Shown here piece by piece: positions 17,001 through 23,533 of a DNA stretch of 64,000 nt (position 1 is the stretch's first letter; every line of letters starts with the position of its first letter). The position numbers and the translations under genes are program-made. The notes below the pieces were generated by a model. That model made no database searches and was not told the DNA's origin. It saw only the letters and a list, made by a program, of their open reading frames with translations. The stretch covers positions 3,042,772 to 3,106,771 of the forward strand of contig NZ_MTFE01000010.1 of NCBI RefSeq assembly GCF_001953305.1, written 5' to 3'. The DNA is from Cnuella takakiae. GTDB lineage: Bacteria; Bacteroidota; Bacteroidia; Chitinophagales; Chitinophagaceae.

Positions 17001-18148
17001 CTGAGCATGTCGCGCACCAGGAAGCGGTCGCGCAAGGGATCCTGGAGGCTGAACAGGGTAAGTATGGAAAATCCTGTTAGCAGGAACACGACGGGCAATA
17101 TCAACTGGTCGGCATGGGCAAAACGAAAGGACAGCAAGCCATGCACCAGCCAGAATGCAGCAAAAAACACCCCGCAGATGATCCAAAACCAATTGTTTAC
17201 CTCGGCAGGTGTGCGCACAATGAGCGCACCTTCTTTTTTTAGGTTGTTGAAATCCCTGGTGCTGAGCAGTTTGATGGTATGCGGCGTTTGCAGGAAAGCA
17301 AAGTCGGGATCTCCTTTTAAAGCACTTATGCCCTTAGCACCTCCGAATTGAAACCCAGGTTGTAGCGGCAGCACCGAAAATGCTTTGCCCTTTGGCAAAC
17401 CGCCAAATTCCGCTTCCCCATCCTCGTTGGTACGTGCATAAGCTACCAGCGATTGCAACTGCCTTTGGCCTCCTTCATTGAGGATGAAGGTCTTTTCAAA
17501 TCCCGCGCCCTTTTCGGTTTGCAACCTGTTTACCTCTACTACGGCATTGCTGTACAGGCTATCCTGTGGTAAAACCAGGTTGAGGCGCACCAGTACACCT
17601 GCAACAGGGTCTCCTTCACGGTTTACAATAGTTGCTGTAATCTCCTGATTACCCAAGCCGGCCTGCACCTTTTGGGGAGCGGAAATGGGCTTTTGTACCT
17701 CCTGCTCAAATAAAAGGGAATCCGGGCCGGAAAAACCAATCAGCTCGCGGGAAAGCGCCACCCTTTTTTGAAAGGAAGCACCGCCTTTTGCATATGCCTC
17801 GTTTGCCTGCACATAGTATTTGCGTTTGTTCAGTTCGCCGATGTTGTCCACCGGCTCCTGGTCATCGCGCAGGCGGGTGGTGAGTATGGAACTAACGAGG
17901 TTGATGTCCCTGTAGTCCTCCAGGTAAAAGCCTTTTTGTAAAAGTGCCCGCACCTTGCCGCCGGGGTTCTCAGCGTTGAGGTTAACCATGCTGCCATCGC
18001 CAAGCCGTTGCGGCACATCAGTAAAGTCGCGTTGTAAAACGGTATACAGTTGGTAAAAAAGCAAACCCAACACCAAGGTTGCCATTAAGAGAAACAGCCT
18101 TTCTATTCCCCGGCCTTTTTTTATCATCGGTTTTTCGGCCATCTTCAT
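14084..18148 (-). CDS. SEDS (FtsW/RodA) glycan polymerase fused to class B penicillin-binding transpeptidase
   Basis: 1354 residues combining both reactions of peptidoglycan assembly. The start is the ATG at 18148, overlapping the phosphatase stop as ATGA. TM1 at about 16-38; an outside region of about 300 residues (39-345) with an Ig-like stretch (GDPVAGVLVRLNL); the SEDS core at about 355-780 with FGFQPSELVRF (Gln458), LGDLGPAMV, PEAHTDMILPAFGEEFG (His662) and LPFVSYGGSS (about 740). The PBP domain (about 830-1345) has all three penicillin-binding motifs: STAK (nucleophile Ser1072), SNN (1125) and KTGT (1287). SEDS and class B PBP are normally separate partner proteins; here they form one chain. 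Likely in septation or elongation. Phosphatase upstream, FHA and kinase downstream. Confidence 0.93.
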   Translation of the reverse strand: MKMAEKPMIKKGRGIERLFLLMATLVLGLLFYQLYTVLQRDFTDVPQRLGDGSMVNLNAENPGGKVRALLQKGFYLEDYRDINLVSSILTTRLRDDQEPVDNIGELNKRKYYVQANEAYAKGGASFQKRVALSRELIGFSGPDSLLFEQEVQKPISAPQKVQAGLGNQEITATIVNREGDPVAGVLVRLNLVLPQDSLYSNAVVEVNRLQTEKGAGFEKTFILNEGGQRQLQSLVAYARTNEDGEAEFGGLPKGKAFSVLPLQPGFQFGGAKGISALKGDPDFAFLQTPHTIKLLSTRDFNNLKKEGALIVRTPAEVNNWFWIICGVFFAAFWLVHGLLSFRFAHADQLILPVVFLLTGFSILTLFSLQDPLRDRFLVRDMLSFFTIGIVLLSLLMLFDLRRFTPDSGLFRLFYFKQHKGAANGWPWAALGLALLALTILFGTGPEGSGVKVNLFGFQPSELVRFILLVFLAGFFTANERFISGYATARSRWRFFSFALAAVLAIIFLFLVLGDLGPAMVVCFTFIILLSFARGDFAQTIAAVVLYTLAVWATGNVWIGTAITFVLMGALYFFVRKQISEPAIMAVVVIAAFLLLDQVPLLDLLFPGPIQRLTDRKAIWENAWDNNVFGGDQVANGIWAMASGGIRGQGIGEGFGKTIPEAHTDMILPAFGEEFGWAGIISVFVLFLVYLHRAIVIGRQTGRPFLFYLAAGIGISTFVQFVLIAGGSTGALPLSGVALPFVSYGGSSLIMNMVAAGFLLSVSLVQGSPAQMNYIGKQQDRNLMPALVAAGIGIILLGVNVSRYLFNNKRWVVEPALVAERSGARMYSYNPRIAILMNRLQAGNIYDRKGVLLATSKPRLLVQQKDTLVKSGLMAFELEALSHRRQDRYYPFGAHAFFWTGDANTGVFTGGNNGYFAEYQHGAELRGFPTPISNQQVVATRFREDPFLPREAREMVVARRDYRALSPMLLSGINSPLVDSFKQKNRDMQLSIDAGLQTAIQQSLQTDETIRNSRVSIVVMDDIQGDVLASALYPLPPVDDWDLLTLSARQQAQLGTFVTTADLGFTHATQPGSTAKLLTALAAFNKLGDAAARRSFQIRQQDLVRTRGDEPDETGTIGMERAIVKSNNPYFIRLANEESLQEEMATLYIQTGMFLRGLGGYYYSFDGGNAYQAEQWRKTWRATEFQSKRRYDPNNIRATRGLGISGMAWGQGELVSTPASVARLAAGIANNGFLTDNRYVLRIADSLLAPKDSLVLAKRPEHTQLLTGFMQAQSAGKRDRLGIAVAGKTGTPERIVRGKRINDGWYVFFAPKPNGQGHTVCCVRVEDTKGSSIAVAVAGRHVIPVLLQRGYVQGY

Positions 18149-19542
18149 CGTATTTGGGTTGTGTCGGAAAACAGGGAATCTGAAACCATCAGGTTGGCCG
18201 GACTGTTCACGGGTGCGGTGCCGCTCATTTGCACCGGCACGGCGCAATTCAGGAACTGTACATTCTTCAGCTGTACACTGTGTCCACCAGCAAGGATAGC
18301 GGTTTCAAAATTTTCAAAAACCATATCCTCCAAAACCAGGTGTTTGTTTTTAGGGCCCAAGGAAAAGGCAGCACCGCTAAAACTGGAGTCGGCAACCAGG
18401 TGCAACCCGTTTCCTTTGATCAGCAAACTATCACTTTGGACAAGAAGGGTATCTTGCACGGTTATCATTTGCCGGGTGTTGTCCATCCAGTTGAGGGTGT
18501 CTGGGGCAGCTGCAAGATTTGCTTCCAGTTTCTGGAACAAAGGGTCGGGCGGTATAACGGCGATGCTTGCTGGCTTTTGTTGCTGTTGCCAGATAAATAA
18601 GACTGTAGCCAGAATAAGTGGCAGCAAAACGAGGTAGGGAATCCATGCTTTCTTTTTCTTCACCGGCTGTTGCATTGCAACGGGGTCCTTGGCAGCCTGT
18701 TCCGCTGGTTGGGGCACAACTGGGGAAACTGGCGATACTTTCTTTTTTCTGCCCGGTTTGCCCTTGGGCTTTATGGCTTTTTGGTTTTGTGGCTTGCGGC
18801 TATGCCGCACCAGCACCACCGTAATATTGTCTTTCCCTCCTGCCCTGTTGGCGGCATCAATCAGCCGTTCCGTTTTTTGGGGCAAAGCATCTTCAGAAGC
18901 CAGTACTGCCCTTATGTCTGCTGCAGTTACCAAGTCGGTCAGGCCATCGCTGCACAGCAGCAAAATATCGCCCGGCAGGTAGGGTGATGTGCCGGTGTCG
19001 AAATAATCTTTTTGGTTGCGCAACTGCAGGTCAAAGCCAAGGGCTTTGTCGATCTCGTTGCGTTTCAAATGGTGCATGGCCTCGCCCTCGCTCAGCTTAC
19101 CGCTGTCTTCAAGAAAGCCAACAAACGACTGGTCGCGGGTAACTTTTACCAGCGAACCATCCCGGTACAGGTATAGGCGGGTATCGCCTACATGGATGTA
19201 ATGGAGGGTATTGGATTGTTCATCGGCCAGCACGAGGGTAGCCACACAGGCCATATCGGCCAGTTTGGGGTTTGCCCTGCGCTCGGCAAGAATGCGGTCG
19301 TTAGCCGCGGTCATGGCTTCCAGCATCATGGTGGCTGCGCTGCCCGAAGGCACACTCAGGTATTCTAGCAGGGTATCATGTGCCAGTTGTGCCGCCACTT
19401 CGCCGCCTTCATAGCCGCCCACGCCATCAATAACACAGGCTGCCAGGTAAGCACCCTGCATCACCGGCTGTACAAAGAAACTGTCTTCATTGTTGGACCT
19501 TACCATCCCCTTGTGGGTAGCTCCAAAATAGAGGTTAGTCAT
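18145..19542 (-). CDS. PP2C-type Ser/Thr phosphatase with membrane span and beta-helix-like outside domain
   Basis: 465 residues. PP2C domain at about 1-247 with the metal ligands in VRSNNEDSF (Asp20), VIDGVGGYEGG (Asp39), SDGLTDL (Asp199) and GGKDNITVVLV (Asp238). A Lys/Pro-rich linker leads to a single span (about 301-319, IPYLVLLPLILATVLFIW). The outside tail (about 345-465) contains short rung-like repeats (LLIKGNGLHLVADSS, LVLEDMVFENFETAIL, VQLKNVQFLNCAVPV) suggesting a small right-handed beta-helix. It should reverse the kinase encoded downstream. Its stop overlaps the SEDS-PBP start (ATGA), and its own start lies inside the end of the 31-residue ORF, so translation is coupled on both sides. 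Confidence 0.92.
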   Translation of the reverse strand: MTNLYFGATHKGMVRSNNEDSFFVQPVMQGAYLAACVIDGVGGYEGGEVAAQLAHDTLLEYLSVPSGSAATMMLEAMTAANDRILAERRANPKLADMACVATLVLADEQSNTLHYIHVGDTRLYLYRDGSLVKVTRDQSFVGFLEDSGKLSEGEAMHHLKRNEIDKALGFDLQLRNQKDYFDTGTSPYLPGDILLLCSDGLTDLVTAADIRAVLASEDALPQKTERLIDAANRAGGKDNITVVLVRHSRKPQNQKAIKPKGKPGRKKKVSPVSPVVPQPAEQAAKDPVAMQQPVKKKKAWIPYLVLLPLILATVLFIWQQQQKPASIAVIPPDPLFQKLEANLAAAPDTLNWMDNTRQMITVQDTLLVQSDSLLIKGNGLHLVADSSFSGAAFSLGPKNKHLVLEDMVFENFETAILAGGHSVQLKNVQFLNCAVPVQMSGTAPVNSPANLMVSDSLFSDTTQIR

Positions 19543-19630
19543 GCCTGCGGTGGGTCTTTTTAATTTCCAGGAAATGCGCAGCCAGCAGCAATACTATGAT
19601 CAGCAGCAGGGCAAGGGAAAGATTGGCCAT
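19535..19630 (-). CDS. 31-residue single-span membrane peptide
   Basis: Short reading frame opening with ATG (19630-19628): MANLSLALLLIIVLLLAAHF, followed by a Lys/Arg/His-rich tail (EIKKTHRRHD). It has one hydrophobic helix (about 4-20) and a positively charged C-terminus, so N-out/C-in topology is expected. The stop overlaps the first 8 bases of the phosphatase gene, a coupled arrangement typical of real small genes. It sits between the FHA-like gene and the phosphatase in the wall-signalling block. Function unknown; it might tether or regulate a partner. It could instead be a translation-coupling leader. Confidence 0.6.
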   Translation of the reverse strand: MANLSLALLLIIVLLLAAHFLEIKKTHRRHD

Positions 19631-19695
19631 AGAGAAAGTTTATGCCAGGCTTGGTTAAGGGTTAATCAAACAGGGTAGCGATGAAACACCCGCTA

Positions 19696-20649
19696 TCAAC
19701 CTTTGAACAGGTTGATACCCACAATACCGTTCAGCACCATTCTTGAATTAACGGGCACTTCCGTCCACTGGGGATCAGTGGCAGGGCTGCGCCTGATCTC
19801 CTGTTCGTTTACCACGGTTTTTTCGCCAAAAGAGGCTACAAAAAACTTTGCCGAAGACCGGTCAAAGCGTACCCTGAGGTGTGGTGTATTCACCCACTCG
19901 GAAGGCACCTTAAAAATATTGGCGGCAGTACGGGTTTCATCTTTGCCCGACACCACGATCTCTTCATCCTGCATCAGGTACTCCAGCTTTTTGCCCGAAA
20001 ATGCCTTATCGGGCAGGATGGTTTCCAGTCGGGCCAGCGCACCGGAGGGCTGGCTGCTGATGCTGTTCTGCGTATAGGCCAGCTCGGTAGTAAAAGGCAC
20101 TTCGTAGTAACCTTCACTGTAAAAAGTAAACCCTTTGAGGATTTCGGGATTAACATCCAGGGTTTGGGCTATGCCCGTTTGACGGGGAATAAAGGTCACC
20201 CTTAGGTTATCGTTTTGCTGGGCCGCGGCGCCGGGCAGGAGCTTGCCAATAAAGCCCAGGTCGCCCCGCACATAGTCGGGGTGCGACACAAAACGGAATA
20301 CCCACTTGGATGCTGAAGGCTCTACGTTTTTACCTTCCGCTTTAAAAGATTTGAGCTTGTCGTAAAAGCCCCGTACCGCCTCCTGCACAATCAGGCCGAA
20401 AATGCCTTTTTTGCTGTCCATGAAATCCTGGTAGTCCTCGGCATTGAAGCAGATGATGTACTCATGGAAAAAGACGATGCGACTGGCAAAGGACAGTTCC
20501 TTAACCGACTCATCAAACTTTTGCCCGATATAGTGAAACACATCGTTGGGGGTAACGGCAGGCGCTTTGGCTTTTGTAGCCTCCGGGTCTTTTTTCACCA
20601 GCCACTCGTGCAGGCCCAGGCGCTGCCAAAAAGAAGGTTTTGTGTTCAT
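19696..20649 (-). CDS. FHA-like protein with degenerate phospho-binding loop
   Basis: 317 residues, cytosolic, start at the ATG at 20649 (MNTKPSFWQRL); TTG codons lie further up. The N-terminal domain (about 30-125) reads TPNDVFHYIGQKFDESVKEL and VFFHEYIICFNAEDYQDF, then SKWVFRFVSHPD. It has the helix plus strand layout of the N-terminal domain of actinobacterial FhaA, a resemblance by eye only. The C-terminus (about 225-317) looks like an FHA beta-sandwich (EEIVVSGKDETR, VNTPHLRVRFDRSSAKFFVASFG) but lacks a clear GR and Ser-x-x-His. It may bind partners without phosphothreonine. First gene of the block, 65 bases ahead of the small peptide. Confidence 0.7.
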   Translation of the reverse strand: MNTKPSFWQRLGLHEWLVKKDPEATKAKAPAVTPNDVFHYIGQKFDESVKELSFASRIVFFHEYIICFNAEDYQDFMDSKKGIFGLIVQEAVRGFYDKLKSFKAEGKNVEPSASKWVFRFVSHPDYVRGDLGFIGKLLPGAAAQQNDNLRVTFIPRQTGIAQTLDVNPEILKGFTFYSEGYYEVPFTTELAYTQNSISSQPSGALARLETILPDKAFSGKKLEYLMQDEEIVVSGKDETRTAANIFKVPSEWVNTPHLRVRFDRSSAKFFVASFGEKTVVNEQEIRRSPATDPQWTEVPVNSRMVLNGIVGINLFKG

Positions 20650-20917
20650 AAGCAATAACAAAAGGAAGGGTTGGTTAAGGATGGCCTGCGGAGCGGTTTA
20701 CTCCTAACCAGGCGGCAATACTATGCCTGTAAACGAAGGAGCAGGTAAAAAAGTGTCCGGCGGGCTTTTCCTTGTGATGAAATAAGGATGAATCCAGCTC
20801 CACAACATAACAGGAAGGAGCATGCAGGATGAAGCAGTATATGCTCAGGCAAGCAACACCTTGTTTAAACCTTATTGCTCCATCGTTTACTGCCGGTCAT
20901 TGTGGTTCAACACCGGC

Positions 20918-21415
20918 TTAAAGCAATGTCTTCGCCTCAGTGATGATGCAGTTGATAGCTTTCATCAATTGTTCCTGCTGTTGCTCGTTCAGTACAAGGT
21001 CCACTTCGCCACGGGTTCCAATCATTTTGATGCTCAGGGTCTTTTTTGTAGCCAGCCTTTGCAGCATGGAAGGCGTCACCGCAAGATTTTTAAAATTGGT
21101 ATGAAACAGCCCCTGGCAATTTACCGAGCCTGTATTCTTAAATGTGGCTTTTAACCTGCCGCCTTCAAAAGTGAATACTGCAGTAGACTGGTCGTCGAAA
21201 CACTGGTCGGGAACACCGGTGAGGTTAAAGAAAAAGTCAATCTCCTTCTTGGTAGCATCCAGCGAAAGGGAAAAGCGCTTCAGGGTTTTGAAAGGTATAA
21301 ACCCGGTAGTGATTTTGGGCTCCTGGCTGAACTGGTCCTTTTCGCGGGTAAGGTTACAATCCTGTGCCGCAGCAAAAAGAGGCAGGAAGAAGCATAGCAA
21401 AAACAAATGTTTCAT
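20918..21415 (-). CDS. Secreted protein of unknown function
   Basis: 165 residues from the ATG at 21415, which opens a strong signal peptide (MKHLFLLCFFLPLFAAAQ) cut before or at DCNL. The remainder is a small beta-rich domain with four cysteines (DCN, QCFDD, NCQG, NCII) that could form two disulfides after export. No family recognised. The 268-bp gap to the next gene downstream (20650-20917) has no visible ORF or strong hairpin, so it is probably not part of the phospho-signalling block. Confidence 0.75.
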   Translation of the reverse strand: MKHLFLLCFFLPLFAAAQDCNLTREKDQFSQEPKITTGFIPFKTLKRFSLSLDATKKEIDFFFNLTGVPDQCFDDQSTAVFTFEGGRLKATFKNTGSVNCQGLFHTNFKNLAVTPSMLQRLATKKTLSIKMIGTRGEVDLVLNEQQQEQLMKAINCIITEAKTLL

Positions 21416-21553
21416 TGAATGGAGGATTGGCCTAAAAGTATGCATTAGGTACTGGTGCGATTGTGAAAGGTTTAAAAAATTTAGAAAAGCAAAGTTGAAC
21501 GTCGTTAAAGGATAATGATTTGATCCGAAGCTCTCCCAAGCATCTTAAGAATG

Positions 21554-21575
21554 AAAAACCCGGCTGGCGGCCGGG
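21554..21575 (-). terminator. Rho-independent terminator of the metallophosphoesterase gene
   Basis: On the minus strand: CCCGGC, 5-nt loop, GCCGGG, then five T. Thirty bases past the stop at 21606. Confidence 0.88.
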
Positions 21576-21605
21576 ATTTTCCTTTTATTCCATTGTTCAA
21601 CCAGG

Positions 21606-22343
21606 TTACACATCAAAATAGTAAAATGGTTCAGGGTAACCTTCCTTCTTCAAAATTTGCCGGGCTACGTTAAACACCTTTACACCATCAATATTGCCTT
21701 CCAATGTACCCACATGTGCATGCCCGTGAAAAGCGGCTGTCACCTTACGCCGCGTAAGCGGTTCAGCAAGACGGGAGGAACCCAGGAAAGGAAAGATGGC
21801 TTCCGGCTCACCTACAACAGTAGCCTTGATGGGTGCATAGTGCATCAGCACTATTTTCTTAAGCCCCGACTCCATCGAATCTAACCTGGCCAGTGCACGG
21901 TCCAGGTGGAGCGCTTCGTCCACCGCTTCCTGTACAAAGGCCTTCATCGCGCCTTCGCCAAACATCGAAAGCATATGGTTGTCGAAACCACCACCAAAAC
22001 CTTTGATGCCGGCAAATCCAATGCCTTCCAACACGATCGACTCGCCATCCAGCATGTGCACCCCCGCTTTTTGCAGCATGTTGCGGATCAGCTTATGCCT
22101 GCCTTTTTCATAATCATGGTTGCCGAGTACGGCCACAACCGGGATGGTACAAGCCTTCAGTTCTTCGGCCAGCACCTGCGCTTCACCTTCATCACCGGTA
22201 TCGGTGAGGTCGCCGCAAATCAGCAATACTTTTGCTTCCTGCGACACCAGTTTAAAACATTCCTTCCATTTGCCCGTGTCCGTTTCCCGAACATGGATAT
22301 CGCCTACCGCTGCAATTCTGACCATGTTGTTTTGTTCTTCCAT
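21606..22343 (-). CDS. Calcineurin-like metallophosphoesterase
   Basis: 245 residues from the ATG at 22343 (MEEQNNMVRIAAVGDIH). All five dinuclear-metal motifs are present: GDIH (14-17), GDLTD, GNHD, MHYAP and GHAH. Family members cleave phosphomono- or diesters, including cyclic nucleotides, nucleic acids and nucleotide adducts; the substrate cannot be read. It lies downstream of a nucleotidyltransferase on the same strand with a repeat-bearing 164-bp gap. A functional pair, one adding and one removing a nucleotide, is possible but inferred. Ends in its own terminator. Confidence 0.88.
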   Translation of the reverse strand: MEEQNNMVRIAAVGDIHVRETDTGKWKECFKLVSQEAKVLLICGDLTDTGDEGEAQVLAEELKACTIPVVAVLGNHDYEKGRHKLIRNMLQKAGVHMLDGESIVLEGIGFAGIKGFGGGFDNHMLSMFGEGAMKAFVQEAVDEALHLDRALARLDSMESGLKKIVLMHYAPIKATVVGEPEAIFPFLGSSRLAEPLTRRKVTAAFHGHAHVGTLEGNIDGVKVFNVARQILKKEGYPEPFYYFDV

Positions 22344-22387
22344 GCTGTACAAGCTTATTGTTTGAAAAAGCGGCTATCCTCTGTAAT

Positions 22388-22455
22388 TATTGATTATTGA
22401 ATTACTAATTGTTGGAGTTACCTGCACTAATAATCAATAATCCAATAATCAATAA
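22388..22455. repeat. AT-rich inverted repeat with 7-nt period
   Basis: Arm TTATTGATTATTG (22388-22400) and its exact reverse complement (22443-22455). The right side carries the word AATAATC four times (two tandem pairs offset by one base). It sits between the nucleotidyltransferase and phosphoesterase genes and belongs to the same class of periodic elements as those at 1666, 23377, 41449 and 43977. Confidence 0.7.
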
Positions 22456-22507
22456 TCTCTAGATTAAGTGCTTAAGCCAATAACATCCGGCTGCAACCCG
22501 CTCCCAC

Positions 22508-23254
22508 TTACACCGTTTTAATCGTGCACACTTTATAATTCCATTCCTTGATATCCACCTGGTACTGCGTTTGGTCGATGATGGGTCCACGGCAAACCTT
22601 TTCTGTTGCCGATGGCAGATCATATTGCTCATGTGCCCGTTCCATCAATTCTTCAAACAACCAACGAGGGATGATTTCATGAAAGTCTGAAGGATAGACA
22701 AACTGGAACTGGAGAATCTGTGCCAACAGTAGGTGCCAGTGGGGATCCATGCGGAACAGGAGCCGCTTCCAGTCGAGCTTTTTACCCCATTTCAGGATCA
22801 GGTGGTTCACATCGGAACCGTCGTAGCGTTCGCGGTTCTGTACGTAGATTTTACACCACATCAGCTCTTCGGGTGGGATCACTTTTACCCGCACATCGCC
22901 AAAGTCGGCCTCGGTGGCATGCTCGTACCAGGAGTCGTCTACCGTGCAAATATTGTTAACCGTATCAAAAATGATATCTATATAATGCGGGCCATCAAAC
23001 ACTTTGGCCAGCCAACGCACATCGGTCAGTTCAGTTTGAAATCCTTTAGCTGCGAAATGTTTCATGATCTTAGGGTATTCGCTGGGTTTGCAGAATACGT
23101 CCAGGTCTTTCATGTCGCGTTCGATCCCGGTATACTGGAACAGGGCAAAGCCGCCGCCCATCATAAAGTTGACCCCGCTTTCGATAAGGCCTTCAAGGGC
23201 TTCCTCGTAACATGCGCGGGCCTGCAGTTTTTGTTCTTCTGTTACTACCATCAT
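22508..23254 (-). CDS. Nucleotidyltransferase-fold protein
   Basis: 248 residues. The N-terminal part has the nucleotidyltransferase signature: GGGFALFQYTG (33-43), then KDLDVF with two acidic metal ligands (Asp50, Asp52), and a third acid in YIDIIFDT (Asp93). The C-terminal half is helical (HLILKWGKKLDWKRLLFRM, LLLAQILQFQFVYP). This layout fits stand-alone nucleotidyltransferases of the type found in antitoxin/AbiEii-like and aminoglycoside-modifying groups. Targets unknown. Same orientation as the metallophosphoesterase downstream. Confidence 0.8.
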   Translation of the reverse strand: MMVVTEEQKLQARACYEEALEGLIESGVNFMMGGGFALFQYTGIERDMKDLDVFCKPSEYPKIMKHFAAKGFQTELTDVRWLAKVFDGPHYIDIIFDTVNNICTVDDSWYEHATEADFGDVRVKVIPPEELMWCKIYVQNRERYDGSDVNHLILKWGKKLDWKRLLFRMDPHWHLLLAQILQFQFVYPSDFHEIIPRWLFEELMERAHEQYDLPSATEKVCRGPIIDQTQYQVDIKEWNYKVCTIKTV

Positions 23255-23376
23255 GGCTCCATTGTCTTTATGTTACAAAAATCCCAGCTGCAGGACCCCG
23301 GGCAGCAATCGCCTCATTTTCATTTGCCCCATCAGTGGAGCATTGGTAGTTAAAGAAATGTGCCAAAATGAAGTTT

Positions 23377-23533
23377 GATTTCGGATTGGAGATTTAGGAT
23401 GGGCGCTCATGGCAGTGTGCGCTCGTATAGAAAATGGCTATGCACCATTTCAATTGGGGAAATGGTGCATAGCCAGGAGCTTGGTACTTGAAGCTTCAAT
23501 TTATGAATTCCGGAATCTCACATCCGAAATCCT
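23377..23533. repeat. Degenerate heptad-periodic inverted repeat around a strong hairpin
   Basis: Left arm heptads: GATTTCG, GATTGGA, GATTTAG, GATGGGC (23377-23404). The right arm (about 23505-23531), read in reverse complement, starts GATTTCGGATGTGAGATTC and matches the left arm at about 20 of 24 positions. The right arm runs into the last codons of the GMC oxidoreductase gene. A perfect 16-bp hairpin (23436-23474) lies in the middle. Confidence 0.65.
23436..23474 (-). terminator. Strong hairpin, probable terminator of the GMC gene
   Basis: Perfect 16-bp arms GGCTATGCACCATTTC (23436-23451) and its complement (23459-23474) with a 7-nt loop. On the minus strand ATTTTC follows, a weak U-tract. 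It lies 26 bases past the GMC stop. Confidence 0.7.
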
